Positions 54,831 to 63,067 are shown, numbered from the stretch's first letter. The stretch: 64,000 bases of DNA from Traorella massiliensis (GCF_900104665.1 NZ_LT629969.1:901716-965715), one strand, 5' to 3'. Notes: a model not told the origin generated them from the sequence alone. A program made the numbers and translations.

Positions 54831-54853
54831 CTTCGGGTCATGTTAGCCCGAGG
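54831..54853. repeat. ICE palindrome copy 13
   Basis: The most diverged copy: arms CTTCGGGTCA and TAGCCCGAGG around TGT, with two wobbles and one C-A mismatch. It stands 90 bases after the stop and just ahead of the next Shine-Dalgarno site. Confidence 0.75.
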
Positions 54854-54872
54854 CACAGAAAGGAGGTATCTC

Positions 54873-55463
54873 TTGGAGACAGTACAAGGATATGTGATTT
54901 TGAAAGCTGCCACCTTTGAAACCGGACACGGCTTTGCGCTGGGGCATAATCCGGGAGCGCCGAGCCCCTTTGTGACCTGGCAGTTTACCGAGGGGGAAAA
55001 CGGCCATCGGGATTACTACTGGGGCCGCTATGGAACCAGTCAGGCGTGGGCGCAGAGGGACTTTGACCGCCGGGTGGACGACTATCAGCAGTTTTACCAT
55101 GCGGCGGTCAAGCATACCGAGCTGGGACCGGAGGGCGTTTACCGCTATTATTCCACCCAGCGGCCCGTGGACATAGGAACTTACCCGAAGCCGCCGGATA
55201 ACCAGCCTCTTTCCATCGTCAACTACGATGATGACAGGCGGCGTCCTGTGGCAGACGGCAGGCTGATGGCATGGGGCGAACTGACCTACGCAAAGCCGCT
55301 GACCGAAAAGCAGATGGAGGATTATGAGCTGAAACCAGCACCGGGCAATCCTGACCGGGTGCGCCCATCCATTACTGCCCGGCTCAAAGATGAAACCAGA
55401 GGGCAGGAACCCCCGAAGGAACCCGGCCAGAAGCGAAACCATAAAAACCATGAGGAACGATAA
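54873..55463 (+). CDS. Conserved ICE protein of unknown function
   Basis: 196 residues from TTG 54873, with AAAGGAGG 7 bases ahead; ATG 54840 lies in the palindrome. The body (VILKAATFETGHGFALGHNPGAPSPFVTWQFTEGENGHRDYYWGRYGTSQAWAQRDFDRRVDDYQ) is rich in aromatic residues and looks like a compact globular domain, followed by a Lys/Pro-rich tail. I recognise it only as a recurrent gene before the mobilisation genes. No catalytic motif is evident. Confidence 0.62.
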   Translation: METVQGYVILKAATFETGHGFALGHNPGAPSPFVTWQFTEGENGHRDYYWGRYGTSQAWAQRDFDRRVDDYQQFYHAAVKHTELGPEGVYRYYSTQRPVDIGTYPKPPDNQPLSIVNYDDDRRRPVADGRLMAWGELTYAKPLTEKQMEDYELKPAPGNPDRVRPSITARLKDETRGQEPPKEPGQKRNHKNHEER

Positions 55464-55475
55464 AGGAGGATCGCC

Positions 55476-55658
55476 ATGCACGAAAAAGACAACTATCTGA
55501 AAACCGCCGAGCTCTCCACAGAGCAGAACTGCAACATGATCGACGGCGTACCCAACAACACGCCCATCCCGCCCACGCCCCCGGAGCTGGACGCAAAACC
55601 GCTGGATAAGGTAAAGGAGCCCAAAGAACGCCGGAAAGGCCGGGAGCTGGAACGCTGA
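55476..55658 (+). CDS. Small DUF4316-like protein
   Basis: 60 residues; AAAGGAGG ahead of the ATG. HEKDNYLKTAELSTEQNCNMIDGVPNNTPIP resembles the short N-terminal part of DUF4316 proteins, then a Pro/Lys-rich end. Its stop codon overlaps the MobC-like start (TGATGG). Function unknown. Confidence 0.6.
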   Translation: MHEKDNYLKTAELSTEQNCNMIDGVPNNTPIPPTPPELDAKPLDKVKEPKERRKGRELER

Positions 55659-55999
55659 TGGAGAACCGCAAGCGGAATGTCCATCTGCACGTCATGGTAA
55701 CGCCGGACGAGCTGGCGGCCATCCATGAGCGGATGGCCGAGGCGGGCATTTCCAACGCCGGGGCTTATGTACGGAAAATGGCTCTGAATGGGTATATCCT
55801 GCACATCGACCTTGCGCCCGTAAAAGAGCTGATCTCTCTGCAACGGCGCTGTTCTAACAATCTCAATCAGGTTGCCATACACGCACATACCTATGGCGTG
55901 TACCCGGAGGAAATCGACGGATTGAAGCGGGACTATGAAAAGCTGTGGGGCGAGGTGTCAAAGGTGTTGCGGGAGCTCTCCGAGCTGGTGGCAAAGTAA
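55658..55999 (+). CDS. MobC-like relaxosome accessory protein
   Basis: 113 residues. The N-terminus (RKRNVHLHVMVTPDELAAIHERMAEAGISNAGAYVRKMALNGYI) is a ribbon-helix-helix DNA-binding domain of the MobC type; the C-terminus (LISLQRRCSNNLNQVAIHAHTYGVYPEEI) is the conserved MobC part. It should bind at the transfer origin and help the relaxase open the DNA. The relaxase gene lies 550 bases downstream. Confidence 0.85.
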   Translation: MENRKRNVHLHVMVTPDELAAIHERMAEAGISNAGAYVRKMALNGYILHIDLAPVKELISLQRRCSNNLNQVAIHAHTYGVYPEEIDGLKRDYEKLWGEVSKVLRELSELVAK

Positions 56000-56054
56000 G
56001 ACGAGGGCGGCAGGCTTCCGTTACGGGGCTTGCCGCCCTGCTCTTTTTTTACCA

Positions 56055-56077
56055 CTTCGGGCCAGTATGACCCGAAG
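56055..56077. repeat. ICE palindrome copy 14
   Basis: Arms CTTCGGGCCA/TGACCCGAAG around GTA, one C-A mismatch; 56 bases after the MobC-like stop. Confidence 0.85.
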
Positions 56078-56174
56078 GTTTGGGACAGGATTTACTAATC
56101 TTTCGCAACATTTATGTCCCCGGGCAGGCATGATAAAATAGAGGTAGGAAGGATAGATAAAGGAGGTTTTGAAG

Positions 56175-56465
56175 ATGAAGATACTGCTGAAAATATTGGT
56201 TGCTCCCTTTGCTTTAGCGTTGTGCCTTCTGGCGGCTCTGCTGGTGTTCCTGTTTGATATTTGTGCCGTCCTGCTGACGATTGCCTCTGTGATCCTGGCG
56301 GTGCTGGGTGTCGCTCTCTTTTTCACGCCGACGCCCATAGGCGGGATTGTATTTCTGTTTCTTGCCTTCCTTCTTTCGCCGTATGGACTGCAAGCGGCGG
56401 CGGGCTCCCTTCTTTGGGCGCTGGACGGAGGCAAATCCGCTCTGTACCGGTTTCTGGCAAGTTAA
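56175..56465 (+). CDS. Small membrane protein of the mobilisation region
   Basis: 96 residues from ATG 56175 with AAAGGAGG 8 bases ahead. Two or three hydrophobic helices cover most of the protein (LLKILVAPFALALCLLAALLVFLFDICAVLLTIASVILAVLGVALFF). It recurs between mobC and relaxase genes in this ICE type, so a role in transfer is likely; no function is known to me. A TAAAAT box stands about 40 bases upstream without a clear -35. Confidence 0.65.
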   Translation: MKILLKILVAPFALALCLLAALLVFLFDICAVLLTIASVILAVLGVALFFTPTPIGGIVFLFLAFLLSPYGLQAAAGSLLWALDGGKSALYRFLAS

Positions 56466-56469
56466 GCAG

Positions 56470-56492
56470 CCTCGGGCCATACTGGCCCGAAG
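56470..56492. repeat. ICE palindrome copy 15
   Basis: Arms CCTCGGGCCA/TGGCCCGAAG around TAC, one C-A mismatch; 4 bases after the stop of the small membrane protein. Confidence 0.85.
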
Positions 56493-56544
56493 TCGGGGCG
56501 GTCTGAATGGGCCGCCCCTTTCTCATGGAAAGGAGGAATGATTT

Positions 56545-57960
56545 TTGGCTACCACAACTTTGTTACAGCGCCATGCGGGCGAAGGCGAAACGATTGCTGA
56601 GGCTATCCGGGATTGTCTGGACTATGGCAAGGACCCGGAGAAAACAGAAAGCGGAAAGTATATCTCCGCTTATGAATGTGATCCGGCCACCGTGGCGGAC
56701 GAGTTCCTTTTGGCAAAGGCCAGCTATGCCGCTATGACGGGCCGGGAACAGAAGAAAGAAAATAATGTGCTGTGCTATCAGATACGACAATCCTTCTATC
56801 CGGGCGAGATCACCCCGAAGGAGGCGAACCGTATCGGCTATGAGCTGGCTATGCGCTGGACAAAGGGGCGGCACGCTTTTATCGTTACCACGCACACCGA
56901 TAAGCAGCACATCCATTGTCACATTTATTACAACTCCACCACCCTTGACTGCAGCCGGAAATTCCGAAATTTTTGGGGCTCCAGCTTCGCCCTTCGGCGG
57001 CTCTCTGACAGGCTGTGCCTTGAAAACGGGCTGTCCATCGTGGAGAACCCGAAGCCCCGGAGCAAGAGCAAGTATCGGAACTATGGGGAGTGGCAGAAAG
57101 ACCGGAAAGGACCGCTTTCCTATCAGGACCGACTGCGCCTTGCTATTGATACTGCGCTGGCGGAACGCCCCGCTGATCTGGACGAATTTCTCAATTTGAT
57201 GAAGCAGGCCGAGTATGAGGTCAAGACGGTTCGGGGCGGCGGTATCAGCTTCCGGCTGACCGGGCAGGGACAGGAACGCTTCACCCGTCTGCGTGCCTCC
57301 ACGCTGGGGGACGGCTACGACTTGCAAGATGTTCTGTCCGCCATTGAGGGCAAAGAAAAACGCCCCGGGCGCTCGGAGCGGAAAATCAGTCTGGCGGTGG
57401 ATATTCAAGCAAAGCTGGCTGCCGGTAAGGGGCCGGGATATGAACGCTGGGCGAAGGTATTTAACATTAAGCAGATGGCTGCTGCCCTTGCTTATATACA
57501 GGACAATGGCCTGACCGATTATGAGCAGTTGGCACAGAAAGCCACCGAGGCAGCAGACCGTTTTCATGCCATTTCCGAGCAGATCAAGCAGACGGAACAG
57601 GCCATGAAAACCAATGCCGGGCTAAAGGCCGCAACGGTTCAGTATGCCAAAACCCGTCCAGTCTTTGAGCAGTATAAGGCGACGAAGTACAGCCGGAAAT
57701 TCCTCGCGGAGCATGAGGCCGACCTTGAACTGTACCGGGCTGCACAAACGGAAATGCGCTCTCTGCTGGGTGGGGCGAAGCTCCCCAAAATGGATGTGCT
57801 GAAGGAAGAAGGCCGTAAGCTCACAGCAAAGAAAAAACAGCTCTATGGAGAATATCAAAAGGCACGACGGGATATGCAGGAGATCGTCACGATCAAAGCG
57901 AACATTGACACTCTGATGGGCTACACCGAACCGGGAAGAAAGCAGGAAAAGGAGCGTTAA
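56545..57960 (+). CDS. MobP-type relaxase
   Basis: 471 residues from TTG 56545, with AGGAGG 8 bases ahead. The start (ATTTLLQRHAGEGETIAEAIRDCLDYGKDPEKTESGKYISAYECDP) and the metal-binding triad in HTDKQHIHCH (His117 to His126) define the relaxase/mobilisation nuclease of Tn1549-like ICEs; the nicking Tyr probably lies in the N-terminal third. The C-terminal half is coiled coil. It nicks one strand at oriT and leads it to VirD4. The oriT is not identified with certainty. Confidence 0.9.
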   Translation: MATTTLLQRHAGEGETIAEAIRDCLDYGKDPEKTESGKYISAYECDPATVADEFLLAKASYAAMTGREQKKENNVLCYQIRQSFYPGEITPKEANRIGYELAMRWTKGRHAFIVTTHTDKQHIHCHIYYNSTTLDCSRKFRNFWGSSFALRRLSDRLCLENGLSIVENPKPRSKSKYRNYGEWQKDRKGPLSYQDRLRLAIDTALAERPADLDEFLNLMKQAEYEVKTVRGGGISFRLTGQGQERFTRLRASTLGDGYDLQDVLSAIEGKEKRPGRSERKISLAVDIQAKLAAGKGPGYERWAKVFNIKQMAAALAYIQDNGLTDYEQLAQKATEAADRFHAISEQIKQTEQAMKTNAGLKAATVQYAKTRPVFEQYKATKYSRKFLAEHEADLELYRAAQTEMRSLLGGAKLPKMDVLKEEGRKLTAKKKQLYGEYQKARRDMQEIVTIKANIDTLMGYTEPGRKQEKER

Positions 57961-57994
57961 GGTTATGAAAACAAGGAGCAAAGCGACGCTGACA

Positions 57995-58017
57995 CTTCGG
58001 GCCATGTTGGCCCGAAG
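57995..58017. repeat. ICE palindrome copy 16 (after relaxase)
   Basis: Perfect arms CTTCGGGCCA/TGGCCCGAAG around TGT. It is the last copy before the cargo segment; a second hairpin (TTGGGGC/GCCCCAA) follows at about 58026. Confidence 0.9.
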
Positions 58018-58129
58018 ATACGGGTTTGGGGCGAGCCCCAACAAGCCGCCTTTGTGCCACTTGTGGCCACAGAGGCATTGCTTGCCACTTAGCGGCATCC
58101 CCTAAAATGGCGCAAAAAAACAGAGGCCC

Positions 58130-58495
58130 TTATTCTGGAACCTCCGTTTCTCTGGCTTTCTTAATGCCCTCGGCTGTGGCTTCTATCACGACAAGCTCTT
58201 TTTCGTTCATGGAGTTTAGAAGAACATCAATGTGCTTTCTGCAAGAACTTGACCTTGCCCCTCCGTCCGCATGAATAAACTGGTCAACTGAAACGTCAAA
58301 CATAGTAATGAGTTTAACAAAAAGGTCGAAGCTGGGATACTGACCTTTGTTCTCAATATTCATAATGGTACGGGAGTCACGGTCTACTAATTCCGCAACA
58401 TAGGCTTGTGTCCAGCCCTTTTCTTCTCTGGCTCGTTTGAGAGCTGCCCCGAGGCCGTGAAAGTCAAATCTTCTTTCATCTTGGTTCATTCTCAT
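58130..58495 (-). CDS. XRE-family transcriptional repressor
   Basis: 121 residues on the minus strand. The HTH is at residues 13-68 (LGAALKRAREEKGWTQAYVAELVDRDSRTIMNIENKGQYPSFDLFVKLITMF), followed by a C-terminal part with Cys and Lys/Glu-rich helices. It is the only gene on this strand in the ICE part and is divergent from the small DNA-binding gene at 58643; the 147 bases between hold repeated TACATT/AATGTA sites. Likely controls cargo or transfer genes. Confidence 0.85.
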   Translation of the reverse strand: MRMNQDERRFDFHGLGAALKRAREEKGWTQAYVAELVDRDSRTIMNIENKGQYPSFDLFVKLITMFDVSVDQFIHADGGARSSSCRKHIDVLLNSMNEKELVVIEATAEGIKKARETEVPE

Positions 58496-58512
58496 ATCAC
58501 CCTATATCATTC

Positions 58513-58584
58513 TACATTTCGGGTTGAATTATGAGAATGTAATGAGATTTTACATTAAGTAGTATTTTGTTTCGCATCAATGTA
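58513..58584. promoter_or_regulatory. Candidate repressor operators (TACATT/AATGTA repeats)
   Basis: TACATT at 58513 and 58551 and the inverse AATGTA at 58536 and 58579 lie between the divergent XRE and HTH genes. The placement suggests binding of the XRE protein; spacing is irregular. Confidence 0.4.
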
Positions 58585-58593
58585 GGCTCCAAC

Positions 58594-58622
58594 TTGTATT
58601 ATTCGAGATAAAGAACTATAAT
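58594..58622 (+). promoter_or_regulatory. Promoter of the two-component cargo operon
   Basis: TTGTAT (58594-58599) and TATAAT (58617-58622) with an ideal 17-bp spacer, ahead of the HTH gene at 58643. Confidence 0.7.
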
Positions 58623-58642
58623 GTATTCTGTGGAGGTGCGAA

Positions 58643-58831
58643 ATGGACTACATGGCATTAAAAGAGGCCGCCGAGAAATGGGGCGTGACACCTCGTAGGG
58701 TAAATTATTATTGCGCCGGAGGGCGTATCCCCGGCGCTGTAAAGATGGCTGGTGTTTGGCTGATCCCAAAGAACGCAGAAAAGCCGATTGACGGAAGGAC
58801 AAAACAAGGGAAGGGGTTGCGCCATGAATAA
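58643..58831 (+). CDS. Small excisionase-like HTH protein
   Basis: 62 residues; TGGAGG ahead of the ATG. MALKEAAEKWGVTPRRVNYYCAGGRIPGAVKMAGVWLIPKNAEKP is a MerR/excisionase-type winged HTH of minimum size. It overlaps the response regulator gene by 8 bases, so the two are made together. It could be a regulator of the cargo rather than the true excisionase, which should lie near the integrase outside the window. Confidence 0.75.
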   Translation: MDYMALKEAAEKWGVTPRRVNYYCAGGRIPGAVKMAGVWLIPKNAEKPIDGRTKQGKGLRHE

Positions 58832-59516
58832 AATCCTGATTATAGATGATGACAGAGAACTGTGCGCTTTGATTAAACGTAGCGTACAAGCAGAAAACAT
58901 AGAAGCTGATTTTTGTAATACCGGAAAAGAGGGCTTACAAAAATTAAGAGAGCAGGAGTATCAGCTTGTGGTGCTGGATGTGATGATGCCTGGTATGGAT
59001 GGCTTTGAAACGCTGGAAGAAATCCGCAAAGAGAACAGTCTGCCGATTTTGATGTTCACATCTAAAAATGACAGCATTTCTAAAGTACGGGGCTTACGGG
59101 CCGGCGCGGACGATTATCTGACAAAACCGTTTGATATGGATGAACTGATTGCCCGCATTGCGTCCCTCATTCGCCGCTACACCCGTTTTAATCATCAAGC
59201 CGGAGCTGTGCAAAAACTGGATTTTGATGGATTGCAGATTGACCTTGAAAATCGTTCTGTTACTACATCAAACGGCACTTTTGAACTGCCCCCAAAGGAA
59301 TTTGATTTGCTCCTGTACTGTGCAAAACATCAAGGGAAAATTTTGACCAAACAGCAGATTTATGAGGAAGTATGGGGCGAAGAATATTTCTATGATGACA
59401 GTAATATTATGGCGATTATCAGCCGACTTCGTAAAAAATTAGAAGTCAATCCTTCAAGCCCAAAGTATATACAAACGGTCAAAGGGATTGGCTACCGGTT
59501 TAATAAGGAGGTGTAG
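58824..59516 (+). CDS. OmpR/PhoB-family response regulator
   Basis: 230 residues from ATG 58824. Receiver domain: acidic pair in LIIDDDREL, phosphoacceptor Asp52 in VVLDVMMPG, conserved Lys in DDYLTKPF. The winged-helix DNA-binding domain covers about 130-230 (LPPKEFDLLLYCAKHQGKILTKQQIYEEVWG...IQTVKGIGYRF). It acts with the kinase encoded 5 bases downstream. Four phased GCAAGGTT repeats ahead of the ABC genes are the probable binding sites. Confidence 0.9.
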   Translation: MNKILIIDDDRELCALIKRSVQAENIEADFCNTGKEGLQKLREQEYQLVVLDVMMPGMDGFETLEEIRKENSLPILMFTSKNDSISKVRGLRAGADDYLTKPFDMDELIARIASLIRRYTRFNHQAGAVQKLDFDGLQIDLENRSVTTSNGTFELPPKEFDLLLYCAKHQGKILTKQQIYEEVWGEEYFYDDSNIMAIISRLRKKLEVNPSSPKYIQTVKGIGYRFNKEV

Positions 59517-59521
59517 TCAGT

Positions 59522-60439
59522 ATGGAAATCATTGTATTCTTGTCCATTGTGATTGCTGTTGGGGCTGTATTGACTTCCATCGTTCTCGTTCGGCGTGTAA
59601 AAAAACAAATAGCAGAAATGACCGATGTGCTGGTTGATGTGAAAAACGGAAATGGCAACCGGCGTATTCTGTCTGCAACAAATGAACTGACAGCACCTCT
59701 TGCCTATGAAATCAATGAGATCGTTGTGGCCTATGAAAGCAGACTTTCAACTGTACGGCAGACAGAAGAAACCAACCGCCAACTTATGACGAGCCTTTCC
59801 CATGACGTGCGAACGCCCCTTACTACTCTGCTTGGGTATCTTGACGCTGCACACAAAGGACTGGTCACAGGAAAAGACCGGGATGATTATATTGAAACCG
59901 CCCGTCGGAAAGCCCATGATCTGAAAGAATACATTGATGTACTCTTTGACTGGTTCAAGTTAAATTCAAACGAGTTTGCTTTGGAGATCCAGAGCGTTGA
60001 GGTTGCAGAGCTGACAAGAAATATTCTGATCGACTGGATACCGATTTTTGAGGATAAACAGGTTGATTATGACATTGATATTCCTGAACAGCCTGTCCGG
60101 GTAAGATTGGATATGGATAGCTATATGAGGATCATCAATAACCTTATTCAAAATGTAATCGCTCACAGCCATGCGGACAAAATCAAAATTTCCCTATCGA
60201 AGAAGGAAAATAACATGGAGCTGCTGCTGGCGGATAATGGAGTGGGAATTGAGAAAGAAGATTTGAAACACATATTTGAACGGCTTTATAAGTGTGATAA
60301 AGGACGCTCTGAAAAAGGCAGCGGACTTGGTCTTTCTATTGTCCATCAGCTTGTAGAAAAGATGGGTGGAAGTATAACAGTTGAAAGTTTGCCGGGAAAA
60401 GGAACTGAATTTATGTTGCTTTTTCCTTTGGAGAGTTAA
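59522..60439 (+). CDS. Sensor histidine kinase
   Basis: 305 residues. One N-terminal membrane helix (IIVFLSIVIAVGAVLTSIVLV) and no sizeable extracellular domain; then HisKA with His94 in SLSHDVRTPLTTLLGYLDA, and HATPase motifs NLIQNVIAHS, DNGVGI and GSGLGLSIV. Kinases without an outer sensor domain that sit beside ABC transporters often sense through the transporter (as for BceS); this fits the operon downstream. Confidence 0.9.
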   Translation: MEIIVFLSIVIAVGAVLTSIVLVRRVKKQIAEMTDVLVDVKNGNGNRRILSATNELTAPLAYEINEIVVAYESRLSTVRQTEETNRQLMTSLSHDVRTPLTTLLGYLDAAHKGLVTGKDRDDYIETARRKAHDLKEYIDVLFDWFKLNSNEFALEIQSVEVAELTRNILIDWIPIFEDKQVDYDIDIPEQPVRVRLDMDSYMRIINNLIQNVIAHSHADKIKISLSKKENNMELLLADNGVGIEKEDLKHIFERLYKCDKGRSEKGSGLGLSIVHQLVEKMGGSITVESLPGKGTEFMLLFPLES

Positions 60440-60442
60440 GCG

Positions 60443-60470
60443 GGTTCCCGTCTTTATGGCGGGAGCCTTT
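60443..60470 (+). terminator. Terminator-like hairpin after the kinase gene
   Basis: GGTTCCCGTC and GGCGGGAGCC pair over 10 bp with two G-U pairs; the following T-rich tract is short (TTTGTCATTTT). Confidence 0.55.
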
Positions 60471-60493
60471 GTCATTTTACTGGATTTCAAATT

Positions 60494-60547
60494 GCAAGGT
60501 TAATGCAAGGTTGCGGCAAGGTTAATGCAAGGTTGGCATGATAGAAT
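60494..60547 (+). promoter_or_regulatory. Four phased GCAAGGTT repeats and -10 box of the ABC transporter promoter
   Basis: GCAAGGTT occurs at 60494, 60505, 60516 and 60527, each exactly 11 bp apart, with AAT, GCG and AAT between. TAGAAT (60542-60547) follows with the last repeat covering the -35 position. This is the layout of an OmpR-type activated promoter. Confidence 0.8.
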
Positions 60548-60573
60548 ACCTTACAGAACAGGAGGTTTTGAAT

Positions 60574-61500
60574 ATGGATACAAATTATATCATTGAAACA
60601 AAAAATCTGACAAAGCAATACGGCTCACAAAAGAGTGTGGCTGACTTAAATATCCATGTCAAGCGTGGGAGAATTTATGGTCTGTTGGGTAGAAACGGAG
60701 CCGGAAAAACCACAACTATGAAAATGCTGTTGGGTTTAACGAAGCCTACTTCCGGTGAGGTCAAAATCTGGGGAAAGTCTTTGCAAGGAAATGAAAAGAA
60801 GTTGCTGCCCCGTATCGGAAGCCTGATTGAGTCCCCCGGTTTTTATCCCAATCTGACCGGCACAGAGAACCTGCGTATCTTTGCTACTCTGCGGGGCGTA
60901 CCAAACAATCATGCCATCAAAGATGCTCTGGATCTGGTAGGACTGCCCTACAAAGATAAAAAGCTCTTTTCGCAGTATTCTCTTGGTATGAAGCAGCGGC
61001 TTGCCATCGCCCTTGCCGTTATGCACGATCCGGAGCTTTTGATTTTGGATGAGCCGATCAACGGCCTCGATCCCATCGGTATTGCAGAAGTACGCTCCTT
61101 TATTCGGGAGCTTTGCGACGCAAGAGGAAAAACTATTTTGATTTCCAGTCACATTCTTTCGGAGATTTCCTTGCTGGCTGACGATATTGGAATTATCGAC
61201 CACGGCGCATTGCTGGAAGAAGAAAGCCTTGCTGAGCTGGAGCAAAAAAGCAGTAAACATATCCGATTTACGCTCTCTGATACTGCACAGGCGGCAAGAA
61301 TTTTGGAACGCAATTTCCATGAAAACCATTTCTCCATACAGGACGACCACAATCTGCGCCTGCACAACCTTGATCTGCCTGTGGGGAAAATTGTAACTGC
61401 CTTTGTAGAAAACGGATTGGAGGTATCGGAGGCGCATACTTGTGAAGAAAGTCTTGAAGATTACTTCAAGCGTGTGACAGGGGGAGAAGGAATTGCTTAA
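60574..61500 (+). CDS. Lantibiotic/bacitracin-type ABC transporter ATP-binding protein
   Basis: 308 residues from ATG 60574 (AGGAGG ahead). Walker A GRNGAGKTT, Q-loop LIESPGFYPNLTGTENL, signature YSLGMKQRLAIALAV, Walker B LLILDEPINGLDP and SSHILSEI are complete. The BcrA/LanF branch exports or expels antimicrobial peptides from the membrane. The C-terminal 90 residues are the extra domain of this branch. Overlaps the first permease gene by 8 bases. Confidence 0.87.
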   Translation: MDTNYIIETKNLTKQYGSQKSVADLNIHVKRGRIYGLLGRNGAGKTTTMKMLLGLTKPTSGEVKIWGKSLQGNEKKLLPRIGSLIESPGFYPNLTGTENLRIFATLRGVPNNHAIKDALDLVGLPYKDKKLFSQYSLGMKQRLAIALAVMHDPELLILDEPINGLDPIGIAEVRSFIRELCDARGKTILISSHILSEISLLADDIGIIDHGALLEEESLAELEQKSSKHIRFTLSDTAQAARILERNFHENHFSIQDDHNLRLHNLDLPVGKIVTAFVENGLEVSEAHTCEESLEDYFKRVTGGEGIA

Positions 61501-62278
61501 ACTAATCAAATGCGAATTTTTGAAATTGAAACGGAAGAAATTTATTCCGCTTATTATTCTGGCTGCTTTCCTGTTTCCAATCCCGCTGACTTATCTGATG
61601 ACAACGCCCTCTATGATGGAGCGATATACAGATCGGGCAGATGCTTTTGACGGACTATTTAACATGGTGTTGGGATATGGTATCCAGTTTTTACTGCCCT
61701 GCATTATTGGAGTGATTGCCGCTATCCTGTTCTTTATGGAACGCGACAACGATACATTCAAAAATCTGCGTACAATTCCCGTAACCAGCACACAAATGGT
61801 GCTTGCAAAGATTATTGTCCTCTTTCTTTTTGGAATTGTTTTTTGCGTGGCTTCTACCATTGCAACAATTCTTTGCGGAATTGGAACATTAGAAGTTTAT
61901 GGAATTGGTTATAAGCTGTTTTTGGCGGTTGAAACGGGGATCTTCATTACGGCAGGAACACTCCCGTTGATTGTCCTTGTTGTCTTTTTCAGTAAGACCT
62001 ATGTTTTTTCCATTTTGTTGTGTGTCTTTTACAGCGTTCTGAACATGAGTGCTACGGCATTGTTTGACACACTGCCTAAAACTATGTTATGGCTTCTGCC
62101 CACGCCACTGACTACATTTTGGAGTGCGGGAGATATGGCGACTCATGGAATAAAAATGGACTTGGAGCAAATGACAGGGCTAATTCCCTCAACATTTCAA
62201 GTTGTATTCATTCTTGGGATCATGGCATTGGTTTCGTTCTTACTGATTGACAGATTATATAAGCAGAGGGGGGAATAA
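61493..62278 (+). CDS. ABC transporter permease 1 (LanE/BcrB type)
   Basis: 261 residues from TTG 61493 with GGGGGAG ahead. Start LKLIKCEFLKLKRKKFIPLIILAAFLFPIPLTYLM and six hydrophobic helices, with FFMERDNDTFKNLRTIPVTSTQMVLAKIIV, are typical of the ABC-2 permeases in lantibiotic immunity transporters. Works with permease 2 and the ATPase, probably as a heteromeric pump. Confidence 0.84.
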   Translation: MLKLIKCEFLKLKRKKFIPLIILAAFLFPIPLTYLMTTPSMMERYTDRADAFDGLFNMVLGYGIQFLLPCIIGVIAAILFFMERDNDTFKNLRTIPVTSTQMVLAKIIVLFLFGIVFCVASTIATILCGIGTLEVYGIGYKLFLAVETGIFITAGTLPLIVLVVFFSKTYVFSILLCVFYSVLNMSATALFDTLPKTMLWLLPTPLTTFWSAGDMATHGIKMDLEQMTGLIPSTFQVVFILGIMALVSFLLIDRLYKQRGE

Positions 62279-62280
62279 AC

Positions 62281-63060
62281 ATGGTTCGCATTGTAAAAAC
62301 AGAATTTTATAAATTGAAAAGGTATCATATCCTTTGGGCGGGCGTTGCACTCATGCTCCTATCCGTCCTGCTGACCTTGTTTACCTCTATGGCGAATGAT
62401 GGTTCCGTTTGGGATTTTGCCTATCTTACAGAACAGGTCATCAAAAACAATATGTCCATGATTTTTCCGATGTGTATCAGCCTAATTGCTGGATATATGA
62501 TTTCTCGTGAGCAGACGGATGATACATTGAAAAATATTCTGACTGTGCCGATCTCTTTTAAGAAACTGTTGACCGGAAAATTGATTGTGTGCGGCGTATT
62601 GTCTATTATTTTCGGGCTGATATGCAGTCTGTTTACAATCATAGCAGAAATGATTGTGGGATTTCCCGGCTTTGAGATTTCCTTAGCTCTAAAAGCAGCT
62701 TTGCAGATTACTGCGGTTAATTTCTTTTTATATCTTGCGGTTCTGCCGATTATCGCTCTTACTTGTCGGAGGGCAGGCAGCTTTTTAGTCGGTGTAATCA
62801 TTGCTTTTGTCTATGGATATGGAGGGATGTTTGCCGCAGGAAATATGACATTAGCAAACCTTTATCCGATTACCGCAAGTCTTGGAATGGTAGGCTACCG
62901 CAGCTATGATACCGCAGTCAACTGGAATATCGGAACCTGTTCTTGCAGTCTTGCGCTTGCTGTCGTTATTTCTGCCATCTTGATTTTGTGCATGAAAGAA
63001 CGAGAAGCAACCCAAACAAAGAAAAAGGCCAAAAAGGTAGCTCCAAAGAAAGGCTGGTGA
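62281..63060 (+). CDS. ABC transporter permease 2 (LanG/BcrB type)
   Basis: 259 residues, 2 bases after permease 1. VRIVKTEFYKLKRYHILWAGVALMLLSVLLTLF and ISREQTDDTLKNILTVPISFKKLLTGKLIV show the same family as permease 1, so the two are ancient paralogs. Six membrane helices; the Lys-rich end lies in the cytoplasm. Second membrane subunit of the pump. Confidence 0.84.
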   Translation: MVRIVKTEFYKLKRYHILWAGVALMLLSVLLTLFTSMANDGSVWDFAYLTEQVIKNNMSMIFPMCISLIAGYMISREQTDDTLKNILTVPISFKKLLTGKLIVCGVLSIIFGLICSLFTIIAEMIVGFPGFEISLALKAALQITAVNFFLYLAVLPIIALTCRRAGSFLVGVIIAFVYGYGGMFAAGNMTLANLYPITASLGMVGYRSYDTAVNWNIGTCSCSLALAVVISAILILCMKEREATQTKKKAKKVAPKKGW

Positions 63061-63067
63061 TGATTTT

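Noticed and set aside
56078-56174. Transfer origin in the gap between mobC-like and small membrane protein genes
   Set aside because: Position near the relaxase is attractive, but I see no clear inverted repeat next to a nick-like sequence there; the region after parB is much more structured.
58643-58831. ICE excisionase
   Set aside because: It resembles excisionases, but it overlaps the response regulator gene and is far from the expected integrase end; more likely a cargo regulator.
58824-60439. VanRS glycopeptide-resistance regulators, as on Tn1549
   Set aside because: No vanHAX-type genes are present, the kinase lacks an outer sensor domain, and ABC transporter genes follow; a peptide-resistance system fits better.
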